Part shown: positions 24,371-34,866 of the stretch, in pieces | Position numbering within the stretch: position 1 is the stretch's first letter | Layout: the number at the start of each line of letters is the position of its first letter | Origin: Nostocaceae cyanobacterium | GTDB taxonomy: Bacteria; Cyanobacteriota; Cyanobacteriia; Cyanobacteriales; Nostocaceae | NCBI GenBank assembly: GCA_030065825.1 | Contig: JASJCY010000052.1 | Span: 1-40,950 of the forward strand | Direction: 5' to 3' | Length of the DNA: 40,950 bases | Notes under the pieces: generated by a model | Told to the model about the DNA's origin: nothing | Database searches by the model: none | The model's input: only the letters and a program-made list of their open reading frames with translations | Translations under genes and position numbers: made by a program

Positions 24371-27300
24371 AAGGCTACAAACTTATAGAAAAACTATGTG
24401 AAAGTCAAAATTCAATTATTTATCGTGGCTATCAGCAAGCAAACAACCAATCCGTTATTCTGAAAATCCTTAAACAAGCTTATCCCCCACCAGAAAAAAT
24501 AGCATGGTTCAAACGAGAGTATGAAATTACCAAAAACTTAAATCTCAGGGGAGTAGTAGATGTCTACAGCTTGGAAAACCAAGAAAACTGCTGGGTAATG
24601 GTAGTGGAAGACTTTGGTGGAGAATCCCTGGAAAAGCTATTGCCAAATCAAGGATTTTCCTTAGCTGAATTTCTCTTTCTTGCCATTGAGATTGTTGATA
24701 TTCTTGGTCACGTGCATCAAATGCAGATTATGCACAAAGATATTAATCCATCCAACATTGTTTTCAATCCCAAAACTAGTCAAATCAAGCTCATCGACTT
24801 TGGTATTTCAACGATTCTTTCCCGAGAAACCCCTTGCTTAAGGAACCCAAATCAGCTAGAAGGAACTTTAGCTTATATATCTCCAGAACAAACAGGACGC
24901 ATGAATCGGGTTATAGACTATCGTACCGATTTTTATTCCTTGGGAGCTACTTTTTATCATTTATTAACAGGACAATTGCCTTTTGAGATTGTGAATGTAA
25001 TGGAGTTGGTACATTCACATATTGCTAAACAGCCTCATCCACCTCATGAACTTAAACCAGAGATTCCCCAACAAATCTCGGACATTGTGATGAAATTAAT
25101 GGCTAAAAATGCCGAAGATCGTTATCAATCAGCCTACGGTCTTAAACTTGATTTACAACAATGTTACAGACAATGGCTATCCACAGGAGAGATTAGCCAA
25201 TTTTTTTTGGGTCAACAGGATATTTCAGATAGATTTTTAGTTGCTCAAAAATTATATGGACGAGAAAAGGAAATTCAAGCATTGTTAGCTGGTTGCGAAC
25301 GTGTTAGCCAGGGAAGTAGCGAAATGATGCTGGTTTCTGGGTATTCTGGTATTGGTAAGTCTACTGTAGTGCAGGAAGTATATAAGCCAGTTACACAGCA
25401 ACAAGGTTATTTTATTTCTGGCAAATTCGAGCAGTTCCAAACAGATATTCCATATTATTCCCTAGCACAAGCTTTTCGTTCTTTAGTTCGACAGCTTTTG
25501 ACTGAAAGCGAGAGTCAAATAGCTGTTTGGAGAGAAAAACTGTTAGTTGCTTTACATGAGAATGGTCAGGTGATCGTCGATTTGATTCCTGAAATAGAAC
25601 TGATTATTGGTTCTCAACCACCAATGTCTGAATTGGCTCCTACAGAAGCCCAAAATCGCTTCAACCGAGTCTTTTTAAGCTTTATTCAGGTATTTACTCA
25701 GCCAGAAAATCCACTGTTTCTATTTTTAGACGATTTACAATGGGCTGATAGAGCTTCACTGAAATTAATCCAATTGCTGATGTCTGCACCAGATAATCAT
25801 TACTTATTTGTGATTGGTGCCTATCGGGATAATGAAGTAAATGAAACTCATCCATTGATGTTAACTCTGGAGGAGATTTATAAAGCCAAAGTTATTGTCA
25901 ATCATATACATTTAACTTGTTTGGATTTATTTGATATTAATCAGTTGATTGCTGATACTGTCAAATCTTCGCCAGATAAAACTATGCCATTAGCTGAGTT
26001 GGTATTGGCAAAAACTAACGGCAATCCTTTCTTTATTAATGAATTTTTAAGTTTAGTTTATAGAGAAGAACTGCTTACACCTGACTACAATCATGGAGGA
26101 TGGCAGTGGAATTTGCAGGGAATTAAAACTCAGAATATAACTGAAAATGCTGCCGAACTAATGGTTAAGAGGATAGAAAAGTTAAATGAAGATACACAAA
26201 AAACTTTAAAATTGGCAGCTTGTATTGGTAATCAACACGACCTGCAAACCTTAATTACTGTTTCTCAACAATCTCCTCAGGACATCGTCAAACATCTTTG
26301 GTTAGGGATAACTGAAGGAATTATTTTGCCTTTAAGTGATGTCTACAAGTTGATAGAATTTGATGTTGAAGGTTTGCTAGATCAAGTTACTGTTAAATAC
26401 AAGTTTGCTCATGACCGAATTCAACAAGCGGTATATTCCCTAATTCCCGAAACTGACAAAAAACTTATCCATTTGCAAGTGGGACAACTGCTGTTGCAGA
26501 ATACACCATTAGATCGACTAGAGCAAACAATCTTTGATATTGTTAATCAACTTAATTTGGGTAGAGAGTTAATTAATCAGCAACCAAAGCGAGATGAATT
26601 AGCCCAATTAAATTTAATCGCAGGTAAGAAAGCTAAAAAATCCGCTGCTTATAAATCAGCATTCAAATACTTGCAGATAGGCTTAAGTTTGTTAGGGGAA
26701 AGTAGCTGGGAAAAACAGTACGATCTGTGTTTAGGATTATATGTTGAAGCAGCAGAACTTGCATACCTCAACCATGACTGGGAACAGATGGAAAATTTGG
26801 CTGGGGTGGTGCAACAACAGGCTCAAACTATGTTGGATATGGTTAAAGCCTATCAAGTTAGAATTAGAGCCTACTGTAATCAAAAGCAGCTATTAGAAGC
26901 AGTCAAAACCGGACGGGAAATTCTAGGATACTTGGGCATTAACCTCCCGGAAACACCAAGCCAATTGGATATTGAAAATGCTCTAAAGAAGACAAAAAAT
27001 GCTTGGCAAGGGAAAAAACCCTTAGAGTTAATAGATTTACCTGTAATGACGGCTGCAGACAAATTGGCAGTTATTAGTATTTTGTTTGAGTTAATTCATC
27101 CTACCTATAATTTACTGCCAAAACTTTCATGGTTAATTACATTAACAATAGTTGATTTGTCTATAGAATATGGAAATACAGCAGTTTCAGCTATTGGTTA
27201 TGTAACTTACGGAATTATTTTGTGTGGATTTGTACAGGATATTGATTCGGGTTATCAATTTGGTCAGTTAGCGTTGAATTTAGTAGAAAAATTAAATGCT

Positions 27301-30063
27301 AAACATCTAAAAGGTTGTGTTATTTTTTTCGTTTATACATTTATTATTCCTTGGAAAAAACATCTGAGGGAAACACTAAAGCCATCCTTAGAAGCTTATC
27401 AACTTAGTATGGAAACAGGTGATATTCAGTATGCTTTCTTAAGTGTACATACTTATTCCTATCATGGCTACTGGATGGGAATGGAACTTGAAAAATTAGA
27501 AAAAGAAATAGCCAAATACAGTAATGTCATGGCTCAAGGGGGTCAAGAATATGTGCAGACATTTCAAAATAGGTATTGGCAAGTAGTCTTAAATTTGATG
27601 GGTCAATCTGATAACCCATGTTATTTAATTGGCAAAAGTTATGATGAAAATGAAATGTTACCGATTATTACTGAAGCTAACGATTGCTATTCTATATTTG
27701 AATTATATCTCCATAAAATGATTTTTTGTTATTTATTTGATAACCTCAGTCAAGTTATTGAATATATAGCAATAGTAGAGAATAATTTAGAAAGTGCCCA
27801 CAGTTTAAGGTCAATTGTTAGCTTTAACTTTTATGATTCTCTAGTGAATATGGCTATCTTCCCCGACACCCCAGATGTAAACAAACAGCACATCCTTGAT
27901 AAAGTAGCTGCCAACCAGAAAAAAATGCAACTATGGGCAGATCATGCCCCTATGAATTGTCTGCATAAATTTTATTTAGTCAAAGCAGAACTTGCCCGCA
28001 TATTAGGTAAAGATGGGGAAGCTAGAGAATATTATGATTACGCCATTACCTTAGCCCAAGAAAACGAATATCTCAACGAAGAAGCTCTTGCTTATGAACT
28101 AGCAGGGAAATTTTATCTAGCTAAAAACCAAAAGCATATTGCCCGTCATTACCTACAAGATGCACACTATAGTTATCAACGTTGGGGAGCTATAGCAAAG
28201 GTAAAACATTTAGAAGCTCGATACCCACAACTTTTAGTTACAGTTTCTACAAATATCCTGCAAACTAGATTAAATACCTCAATTACCGACTCAAATAAAA
28301 CTACATCTGGTGTCTTGGATTTAAATAGTATTTTCAAAGCTTCACAAACTATTTCTGGCGAAATTATTCCCAATAAATTGCTAGAAAAACTAATGAAAAT
28401 CATGCTGGAAAATGCTGGCGCTGAAAAAGGCTTGCTGATTCTCAATCAAGAAGCTAACTGGGTAATTGAAGCTGAAGGAACAGTAGATTCTGATAACATT
28501 ACTACACTGCAATCTCTTCCCGTAAACTCTATTAATCCTGCCAATCAACTCCCCCTGCTATCAGTTGCTATTATCAATTATGTAGCTCATACCCAAGAAA
28601 ATGTAGTTTTAAATGATGCTGCTCATCAAGGGGAATTTACCCGCGACCCTTATATTATTTCTACTCAACCCAAATCTATTCTCTGTACTCCCCTGCTTTA
28701 TCAAGGGAAACTAAGCGGCATTTTATATTTAGAAAATAATCTGACAACAGGTGCATTTACCAGCGATCGCATTGAAGTTTTAAGCATTCTTTCTGCTCAA
28801 GCTGCAATCTCCATCGAAAATGCCCTTCTCTACAGACAGTTAGAAGACTATAATCGCAATTTAGAACTAAAAGTAGAAGAACGTACTCACGAACTTTCAC
28901 AGACTTTAGAAATTCTCAAAGCTACTCAAGCAGAACTAATCTTTGAAAACAACTTACTCAAGAGTTCCGAACAAGTCTCAAACTTTGATTATCAAGTGGG
29001 GGGTAGCTTACCAATGGATGCTCCCACCTATGTAGTGCGTTCCGCAGACCTTTATCTCTACAAAGCATTGAAACGTGGTGAGTTTTGTTACATTCTCAAT
29101 CCCCGTCAGATGGGCAAGTCAAGTCTTATGGTGCGGATGATGCACTACCTGCGACATGAGGGATTTAACTGTGCAGCAATCGATTTAACCCGCATTGGTA
29201 GTGAAAACTTGACACCAGAACAATGGTACAAGGGTTTAACTGTAGAACTATGGCGAAGTTTTGGTTTAATCAAAAAAGTTAATCTCAAAACTTGGTGGAA
29301 TGAACAAGGAGATATTTCTCTTGTGCAACGGTTAAGCCAATTTATCGAAGAAATTTTGTTAGTTGAAGTTGGTCAACAAGATGATACTCTGGCAAACAAT
29401 CTGGTAATTTTTATTGATGAAATTGATAGCATCTTGGGTTTAAATTTTCCAGTTAATGACTTTTTCTCTTTGATTCGTTCCTGCTATAATCAGCGCAGTA
29501 TCAATCCCGAATATCAACGTTTGACATGGGTTTTCTTTGGAGTAGCCACCCCCTCAAACTTAATTACCGACTACCAAAGAACCCCCTTTAACATCGGTCA
29601 GGCAATTCAATTGGAAGGCTTTAAAGAACATGAAGCCCAACCTTTACTTCAAGGGTTGAGCGAGAAAGTCAGCAATCCTCAAACAGTGCTAAAAGAAGTA
29701 TTATCTTGGACGAATGGTCAGCCTTTTTTGACCCAAAAACTCTGTCAACTCATCCGCAATACTGCTTCTGTTATTCCTAATAACCAAGAAGCTGAATGGA
29801 TTGAAAATTTGGTGCAAACTAAAATAATAGATAATTGGGAATCACAGGATGAGCCAGAACATTTAAGAACCATCCGCGATCGCCTCCTCAAAAGTCAACA
29901 ATCCACTCAGCTACTAGAACTCTATCGACAAATTTTAGATCAAGGAGAGGTTGTTTCAACTAATAGTTCAGAGGAAAGAGAATTAATTTTATCCGGACTA
30001 GTAGTTAAACAACAAGGAATTTTGAGGGTGCAAAACCGTATTTATCAATCCATTTTTGTTTGA
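24358..30063 (+). CDS. Giant Ser/Thr kinase-AAA-GAF protein with C-terminal AAA-like domain
   Basis: The 1901-aa protein resembles the cyanobacterial Ser/Thr kinase-histidine kinase hybrids. Residues ~7-270 are a Ser/Thr kinase domain with [19 protein letters not shown] and [17 protein letters not shown]; the glycine-rich loop is atypical. An AAA ATPase (AAA_16-like) follows, with Walker A GYSGIGKS from residue 328 and Walker [14 protein letters not shown] long helical/TPR-like region (~720-1300), a GAF domain (~1325-1500) and a coiled coil [20 protein letters not shown] come next. In relatives this leads to a HisKA/HATPase module; here it leads instead to an AAA_35-like NTPase (from ~1543) with Walker [11 protein letters not shown] (1580-1589) and Walker [13 protein letters not shown]. 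It is likely a cytosolic signal integrator; the input is unknown. Confidence 0.9.
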   Translation: MTNDKGYKLIEKLCESQNSIIYRGYQQANNQSVILKILKQAYPPPEKIAWFKREYEITKNLNLRGVVDVYSLENQENCWVMVVEDFGGESLEKLLPNQGFSLAEFLFLAIEIVDILGHVHQMQIMHKDINPSNIVFNPKTSQIKLIDFGISTILSRETPCLRNPNQLEGTLAYISPEQTGRMNRVIDYRTDFYSLGATFYHLLTGQLPFEIVNVMELVHSHIAKQPHPPHELKPEIPQQISDIVMKLMAKNAEDRYQSAYGLKLDLQQCYRQWLSTGEISQFFLGQQDISDRFLVAQKLYGREKEIQALLAGCERVSQGSSEMMLVSGYSGIGKSTVVQEVYKPVTQQQGYFISGKFEQFQTDIPYYSLAQAFRSLVRQLLTESESQIAVWREKLLVALHENGQVIVDLIPEIELIIGSQPPMSELAPTEAQNRFNRVFLSFIQVFTQPENPLFLFLDDLQWADRASLKLIQLLMSAPDNHYLFVIGAYRDNEVNETHPLMLTLEEIYKAKVIVNHIHLTCLDLFDINQLIADTVKSSPDKTMPLAELVLAKTNGNPFFINEFLSLVYREELLTPDYNHGGWQWNLQGIKTQNITENAAELMVKRIEKLNEDTQKTLKLAACIGNQHDLQTLITVSQQSPQDIVKHLWLGITEGIILPLSDVYKLIEFDVEGLLDQVTVKYKFAHDRIQQAVYSLIPETDKKLIHLQVGQLLLQNTPLDRLEQTIFDIVNQLNLGRELINQQPKRDELAQLNLIAGKKAKKSAAYKSAFKYLQIGLSLLGESSWEKQYDLCLGLYVEAAELAYLNHDWEQMENLAGVVQQQAQTMLDMVKAYQVRIRAYCNQKQLLEAVKTGREILGYLGINLPETPSQLDIENALKKTKNAWQGKKPLELIDLPVMTAADKLAVISILFELIHPTYNLLPKLSWLITLTIVDLSIEYGNTAVSAIGYVTYGIILCGFVQDIDSGYQFGQLALNLVEKLNAKHLKGCVIFFVYTFIIPWKKHLRETLKPSLEAYQLSMETGDIQYAFLSVHTYSYHGYWMGMELEKLEKEIAKYSNVMAQGGQEYVQTFQNRYWQVVLNLMGQSDNPCYLIGKSYDENEMLPIITEANDCYSIFELYLHKMIFCYLFDNLSQVIEYIAIVENNLESAHSLRSIVSFNFYDSLVNMAIFPDTPDVNKQHILDKVAANQKKMQLWADHAPMNCLHKFYLVKAELARILGKDGEAREYYDYAITLAQENEYLNEEALAYELAGKFYLAKNQKHIARHYLQDAHYSYQRWGAIAKVKHLEARYPQLLVTVSTNILQTRLNTSITDSNKTTSGVLDLNSIFKASQTISGEIIPNKLLEKLMKIMLENAGAEKGLLILNQEANWVIEAEGTVDSDNITTLQSLPVNSINPANQLPLLSVAIINYVAHTQENVVLNDAAHQGEFTRDPYIISTQPKSILCTPLLYQGKLSGILYLENNLTTGAFTSDRIEVLSILSAQAAISIENALLYRQLEDYNRNLELKVEERTHELSQTLEILKATQAELIFENNLLKSSEQVSNFDYQVGGSLPMDAPTYVVRSADLYLYKALKRGEFCYILNPRQMGKSSLMVRMMHYLRHEGFNCAAIDLTRIGSENLTPEQWYKGLTVELWRSFGLIKKVNLKTWWNEQGDISLVQRLSQFIEEILLVEVGQQDDTLANNLVIFIDEIDSILGLNFPVNDFFSLIRSCYNQRSINPEYQRLTWVFFGVATPSNLITDYQRTPFNIGQAIQLEGFKEHEAQPLLQGLSEKVSNPQTVLKEVLSWTNGQPFLTQKLCQLIRNTASVIPNNQEAEWIENLVQTKIIDNWESQDEPEHLRTIRDRLLKSQQSTQLLELYRQILDQGEVVSTNSSEERELILSGLVVKQQGILRVQNRIYQSIFV

Positions 30064-30099
30064 TTTTTGGAATTTGAACCCTAAAAGGCTTTGGGTGCA

Positions 30100-31278
30100 T
30101 CATTGATGCCAATATTTATAAGCAGTATATGCCATAGTCACAACCCCAGTAATAATTGCAGATTCATCAACATCAAATAGGGGATGGTGCAACGGATAAT
30201 TAAGAATTTTCTCTTTATAGCCCACACCCAAACGAAACATGGAACCGGGTGCATGTTGCAAATATACAGAAAAATCCTCAGCACCAAGGGAAGGTTCCGG
30301 TAAGACTTGCACGCGATCGCTTCCCCAAGCTTCCTCCGCAGCTGATTGTAATAATTGTGTTAGGTTATAATCATTTTGTACTGAAGGCACACCCTGTTTA
30401 TAACTAACCTGACATTTTGCACCGTAGGAATGACAGACGCTGTTAACAATTTGTTCAATCCAGTTAGGTAATTGAGCGCGGGTTTCTGGATGGAGCGATC
30501 GCACGGTTCCCGATAACTGTACCTTATCAGCAATCACATTTGGTGCTCTCCCACCATTTATCTTACCTATGGTCAATACCACAGGACGTAGGGGGTTCTG
30601 GGTGCGGCTAATGGCTTGTTGGAGAGTGGTAACTACCTGAGAAGCAATCCAAATGGCATCAATGGCTTCGTGGGGACGCGCACCATGTCCAGATTCGCCA
30701 ATAATCATAATTTCTAAGTCATCAGCTGCGGCTGTCAATGCTCCGTAACGCACCCCAATAGAACCACCGGGGATGGAAGGAAAGACGTGAACCCCCAAAA
30801 TAGCACTAATATTTTCCATCACCCGATCTTTTACCATCCAGCTTGCTCCTTGGGCAATTTCTTCCGCTGGCTGGAATAAAAATCTTACCTTACCAGGTAA
30901 TTCCCCAGCAATTTCCGAAAGAATCATCGCCGTTCCTAAACCCACCGTGGTGTGGACATCATGACCACAAGCGTGCATAATACCTGATTGACGGGATGCG
31001 AAATCTAAACCAGTACATTCTTCAATCGGTAAAGCATCCATATCGGTGCGAATTGCTAGGATGCGGTTATCTTCCCCAGTACCTGGTAGTTCCCCAATAA
31101 CCCCTGTTTTTCCTACCCCCTCTTCCGCATGAATACCGCAGGAAGACAACACACCAGCAACAAAAGCAGATGTTTGATATTCCTGTCCACTAAGTTCTGG
31201 GTGAGAATGGATGTGACGGCGAATTTCAATTAATCGCGGTGCTAGTTGGGTTGCTAAGTCTTTAATCTGGGTAAGCAT
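30100..31278 (-). CDS. M20 family amidohydrolase/peptidase
   Basis: The 392-aa protein fits the M20D group (N-acyl-amino-acid amidohydrolase, hippurate hydrolase, IAA-amino-acid hydrolase-like). Metal-binding blocks seen are IMHACGHDVHTTVGLG, the catalytic FQPAEEIAQGASWM, GVHVFPSIPGGSIGV, the dimer-domain GESGHGARPHEAIDAI and the C-terminal GAEDFSVYLQHAPGS. The start MLTQIKDLATQLAPRLIEIR, followed by RRHIHSHPELSG, is typical. It cleaves N-acyl or peptide amides in the cytosol; substrate unknown. It lies convergent to the giant kinase with a 36-nt gap. Confidence 0.93.
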   Translation of the reverse strand: MLTQIKDLATQLAPRLIEIRRHIHSHPELSGQEYQTSAFVAGVLSSCGIHAEEGVGKTGVIGELPGTGEDNRILAIRTDMDALPIEECTGLDFASRQSGIMHACGHDVHTTVGLGTAMILSEIAGELPGKVRFLFQPAEEIAQGASWMVKDRVMENISAILGVHVFPSIPGGSIGVRYGALTAAADDLEIMIIGESGHGARPHEAIDAIWIASQVVTTLQQAISRTQNPLRPVVLTIGKINGGRAPNVIADKVQLSGTVRSLHPETRAQLPNWIEQIVNSVCHSYGAKCQVSYKQGVPSVQNDYNLTQLLQSAAEEAWGSDRVQVLPEPSLGAEDFSVYLQHAPGSMFRLGVGYKEKILNYPLHHPLFDVDESAIITGVVTMAYTAYKYWHQ

Positions 31279-31332
31279 TGATAACTCACTTTACGCCTCT
31301 TTTTCCCATGATATGGTGAATGGTAAATGCTG

Positions 31333-31368
31333 AACCCATTCCCCATTCCCCATTTCCTATTCCCTATT
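31333..31368. repeat. Short heptamer array (ATTCCCC/ATTCCCT) abutting a stop codon
   Basis: Tandem 7-mers ATTCCCC and ATTCCCT cover the stop codon (31364-31366) of the pentapeptide-repeat gene, so the array marks the gene's 3' edge. Confidence 0.8.
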
Positions 31369-31927
31369 CTGCATAACAAGTTGTACCACGAACACCATCT
31401 GGTTTATATTCAGCACATTCCGTAGCACTTTGACGCTGCAGGGACCATCCATAGGGTTTGTCAGAACTAACTGCACCAGTAGGCATAGTTGTCAATCGGA
31501 AATGTACTCCCCGGAAATTGGTTAGCCGCACGTTGGCAGCTCTAAGGTTAGCACCTTCTAAGTTAGCACCAAGTAATCCAGCAAAACTCAAATTGGCATT
31601 TTCTAAAGTTACATATTTGAGATTAGCACCAATCAAAGAAGCACCTTCGAGATCCACCGCATCCATAATTGCACCTTCCAGATTTGCCCCTGTTAGGTCT
31701 GCATTCTTTAAAATTGATCGGGAGAAAATAACACTTTTTAAATTAGCATTGCGCAATCTTGCACCAGTCAGGTCTAATTGACTTAAATCTGCACCACTCA
31801 AGTCACAACGAGGACAGTCAAAGGATGTTTTAAATTGTTCTAAGTCTGCTGGATTAAATGCCGATGCTGCGGGAACAAATCCACAACTAGCTAATAAGGC
31901 TAAGCCAGTAATAATTTTGATTCGCAT
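31364..31927 (-). CDS. Exported pentapeptide-repeat protein
   Basis: The 187-aa protein starts with a signal peptide (MRIKIITGLALLASCGFVPA, likely cut after ASA). Mature residues begin FNPADLEQFKTSFDCPRCDL, with a CPRC pair common in cyanobacterial secreted pentapeptide proteins. About twenty A(D/N)LxX repeats follow (for example GADLSQLDLTGARLRNANLK), which fold as a right-handed beta helix. The C-terminal tail has two further cysteines (ATECAEY, GTTCYAE) that could form a disulfide. Location is probably periplasm or thylakoid lumen. No catalytic function is implied. Confidence 0.9.
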   Translation of the reverse strand: MRIKIITGLALLASCGFVPAASAFNPADLEQFKTSFDCPRCDLSGADLSQLDLTGARLRNANLKSVIFSRSILKNADLTGANLEGAIMDAVDLEGASLIGANLKYVTLENANLSFAGLLGANLEGANLRAANVRLTNFRGVHFRLTTMPTGAVSSDKPYGWSLQRQSATECAEYKPDGVRGTTCYAE

Positions 31928-32348
31928 ACTTTCTACCGATAATTCTCAATCTTGTTAATTACAAGCAGTATATCAAGCAGTATATATTGTTATACTTACT
32001 CTATATATATACGACTATATCAGTTGTCTACCTGTGTAAAGCACGGATAAAGAAGCTGTGAAAGTACTGTAAATAAGCATATTTACGGTGGTCAGATTAA
32101 AATCGGATTTATAGAATAAGAATATCAACAGCATATACAGAAACTCTATAGACAAAGAAATATGGTTCCCCCCAAGCTCAATATAAAGGTAGCATGGGGG
32201 GATTATTATTTGCCCTCTCAAGTCCGAATAATTAGCTACCATAAATTGACCCTTGTTGGTAAATCGTCAACCCATTACCCATTAGCTATTACCCATTACC
32301 AGCCCACACAGATAGGATAACTGTTTAGACGGACATAATCTGATTTGA
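31928..32348. other. Spacer between the pentapeptide gene and the zinc-ribbon kinase
   Basis: No gene is supported; a 75-codon minus-strand frame lacks recognisable features. It holds repeated GCAGTATAT units around 31967-31990, a hairpin of CCCCCC and GGGGGG arms near 32167-32200 that could terminate transcription, and a short heptamer tract (ACCCATT, TTACCCA) at about 32270-32300. Confidence 0.55.
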
Positions 32349-34046
32349 TTATCGCCACCCCAGAAAACGTAACCCAGGAACAACCAGATAATTACTGACT
32401 CCCAACCAAAAACCTATACACACAGCAATCAAACCAAAAAATGCCATACTTTGCCATAAATTCCAGTATAGGGGGTTGGAAAAGTCAAATAGTGGTAACC
32501 AGCCAATCTTAATCAGTAAGATAAAGATAATAGCTGTACCATATCCAGTAATTACAGCATGAACTATGTGATGACTGCGAAGACCTAAACCAAGGGTAAG
32601 TACAGAAACCGCAGCTAACATCCAGCTGACCAAAACTTCCCCACTATTTTCAGGTGCAATCAATTGTAAAACTAAATAGCCAAAACCATAACCCAAAATA
32701 CCCATGACCGAAGCTAGCAAATATCTGCGTCGCTGACCAAAACCCCCCGCTACCGTCAGTCCCCATGCTGTTCCTAATCCTGCTCCCCCAAATAACAAAA
32801 TCTGGCTACCCAAATCTGAAGGATTGGTAGCAAGAAAGAAATTTGTATAAGCAACTATTTGATATATAAATTCACCAATTTTGTTGTTTAAAATAGTACT
32901 CTTAGCCAAGAAAAATCCTGTAAATGTACCGACACAAGCGCCAAGAGTGGTAAGAATCATTGTCCAGATGGTATCTAGACATGCTCGTAGTATCTTGAAA
33001 ATAACTTTAAAAATAAACCAAGTAGTTTTGCTTACCCTTTGGGTGAGATAAGCGATCGCCTTTTGCAGATATTGTTGAATTTGGGAGAAGAAAGCTTCAC
33101 TAGTCTGACCAGATGTGGGGGTTAACTTCAAAAGTCGCTTGTGAATAATTTTGGTATTTGCAGGACGCGATCGCGGATCTGTTTGTACCATTTGATCTAG
33201 CAAGGATGCCAGTTGGGGATTAATATCTAAGCCATGACTGGGAAACCAGTGTAATTCTCCTGTTTGGGGGTCTTCCAAATCCTGGGGTTCTTTCCCTGTC
33301 AGCAATGTAATCATTGTCCGACCCAAAGCGTAAAAATCAGCCGTTGGTCCGACACGAATACCGGTGATTTGTTCTGGGGGACTAAACCCGGAGGAAAATA
33401 ACCTTGTAGAGGTGGGTTTACGGAGTATTCCCTCGCTAATTTGTTTTACCCCCCCAAAGTCAATGAGTACCAGTTGACCTTCCCATCCCGCTTCGGGGTT
33501 ACGCAGCATTAAATTAGAGGGTTTAATATCCCGATGAATTATCTGGTGTTTGTGCAAATGCTCCAAAATATCCACCGCTTGCAGTAACCAATTTAACACT
33601 GCTTCCTGGGGACATCCCTGGGGATTTTGTTGGAGTATTTGTTCTAAAGTTAACCCGTTAATTTTTTCCATTACCAAACAGGGCAAAGTTACCTGTCCTT
33701 TCGGGGTGGAAAAAATAACCTTAAAATAGCCTTCTGGCTCAACTTTGGGAACCCCTGGATGTTGTAAATTCTTTAAAACCTCTGCTTCTTGGTCAAATAA
33801 TTTATGTGCTTTTACAGAAGTAGAAAGTAAAACTTTTAATACCTTTTCAGTTTGGGAATTTTGATCCCAAACCGTATAAATTTGAGCAAAACCACCCGAA
33901 CCCAAACGGGAAAGAGCAACATAGCGATTATTTAGCTGTAGTGGTGCACCACAGCTATTGCAAAACCTATTCCCCCAGGGTTGGGGATAGGGACGCTGAC
34001 AGTCTGGATTTATGCAGTGAACCGCACTGGGATTTACGTGGGACAC
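32349..34046 (-). CDS. Zinc-ribbon Ser/Thr protein kinase with C-terminal membrane domain
   Basis: The 565-aa protein begins with a four-Cys zinc ribbon (HCINPDCQRPYP and FCNSCGAPL), as in a common cyanobacterial kinase group. The kinase domain (~44-320) has the glycine loop LGSGGFAQIYTV, the Lys in EKVLKVLL, catalytic loop IIHRDIKPSNLML and LVLIDFGGVKQ. The C-terminal ~220 aa carry several hydrophobic segments (TMILTTLGACVGTFTGFFLA, LLFGGAGLGTAWGLTVAGGF, ILGYGFGYLVLQLIA), so the kinase is anchored in the membrane with the kinase domain in the cytosol. Target proteins are unknown. Confidence 0.93.
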   Translation of the reverse strand: MSHVNPSAVHCINPDCQRPYPQPWGNRFCNSCGAPLQLNNRYVALSRLGSGGFAQIYTVWDQNSQTEKVLKVLLSTSVKAHKLFDQEAEVLKNLQHPGVPKVEPEGYFKVIFSTPKGQVTLPCLVMEKINGLTLEQILQQNPQGCPQEAVLNWLLQAVDILEHLHKHQIIHRDIKPSNLMLRNPEAGWEGQLVLIDFGGVKQISEGILRKPTSTRLFSSGFSPPEQITGIRVGPTADFYALGRTMITLLTGKEPQDLEDPQTGELHWFPSHGLDINPQLASLLDQMVQTDPRSRPANTKIIHKRLLKLTPTSGQTSEAFFSQIQQYLQKAIAYLTQRVSKTTWFIFKVIFKILRACLDTIWTMILTTLGACVGTFTGFFLAKSTILNNKIGEFIYQIVAYTNFFLATNPSDLGSQILLFGGAGLGTAWGLTVAGGFGQRRRYLLASVMGILGYGFGYLVLQLIAPENSGEVLVSWMLAAVSVLTLGLGLRSHHIVHAVITGYGTAIIFILLIKIGWLPLFDFSNPLYWNLWQSMAFFGLIAVCIGFWLGVSNYLVVPGLRFLGWR

Positions 34047-34321
34047 AACCGCTCAAGGAGAAAGTCCTAGTTAATTGTACACAATTTAGGACTTGGTGTT
34101 GGGGAATATAGTACCCGGTTGGGGTTTAAGTAAATGGGCAGAAATAAATATAACTATGTTACGAAACGTAAATATAGCCCTGAAACCTTTACCAATGACC
34201 AATGACCAATGACAAATGACGACCCTAACTGCTTCGCTTTATTTGTACCGACCTAATTACTAATGCTTAGTGGGTCAACTGAAGGTATAGATGGCTTAAG
34301 TTTTGGATTTCTCACCCACCC

Positions 34322-34438
34322 TGAAATCAATTTCACGGCTAATAGACTAAGTCTACTCAAGTAGACTGAAGAAAACCTAGATTATTTAGTCATCTTTGAG
34401 ATGACTTTGTTTATTAGCAAGGAAATTAATTTCCTTGC
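34322..34438. repeat. Multi-hairpin element (cloverleaf-like)
   Basis: Four hairpins lie in a row: TGAAATCAATTTCA (34322-34335), AGTCTACTCAAGTAGACT (34350-34367), AGTCATCTTTGAGATGACT (34388-34406) and a perfect 22-nt palindrome at 34417-34438. The middle two are enclosed by GCTAATA (34338-34344) and TATTAGC (34412-34418). It resembles dispersed elements seen in Nostoc-type spacers; it has no coding capacity. Confidence 0.75.
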
Positions 34439-34631
34439 GGGATAAGAGTTTGATGTTAAGTTGACACCAATGAGCATTGCTAAACCCCTACAAAATAAGT
34501 GTTTTTACGGTAACTATCCATAGTGCAATGTCTAAGGACAAGCCTTTGCACGTCTATACTTTTACGTGTGTTTTTTCCTATCAAGCGATCGCTATACTAT
34601 CTATCAACATAAATCCTATCTATGAACTGTA

Positions 34632-34775
34632 ATGAAGATCAAAGAATTACTATTACAGGAAATTGACAATGCTGCCAACGAACTTCTAGAAACTCTACTT
34701 AACTTTTTGGGTTCGTGTAGCGACTCCTGCGGAGTATCACTCTCTCGTTCTCATCCACAATCAAGCGATGTCTAA
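34632..34775 (+). pseudogene. Remnant of a small antitoxin-like (DUF2281-type) gene
   Basis: The first 26 codons read MKIKELLLQEIDNAANELLE then TLLNFL, very like the N-terminus of small cyanobacterial antitoxin-type proteins (usual continuation: LxFLxFLKAK). The frame then runs into the palindromic GCGACTCCTGCGGAGTATC and ends soon after in unrelated sequence. It appears truncated by a palindromic repeat. No toxin gene follows. Confidence 0.45.
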
Positions 34776-34866
34776 GAACAAGACGTTGCACAAGAAAATG
34801 GTTTTCTCGAACTTGACGAAAGAGGGTTAATTTCCTGTTCTGTTTCCAAATATATGAAGGTAAGTT

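Larger units (their letters stand above)
34047..34866. other. Repeat-rich spacer with remnants
   Basis: No intact gene was found. It contains a heptamer tract at 34190-34218 (CCAATGA/ACAAATG), a multi-hairpin element at 34322-34438, two related copies of an ATGTCTAAGGACAAG-like sequence (about 34529 and 34769), a HIP1 site and a broken antitoxin-like frame at 34632-34775. The latter and the hairpin element are listed separately. Confidence 0.65.

Noticed and set aside
32015-32242. 75-codon minus-strand frame in the spacer before the zinc-ribbon kinase
   Set aside because: Low complexity, no ribosome site, and it spans a hairpin likely to be a terminator.
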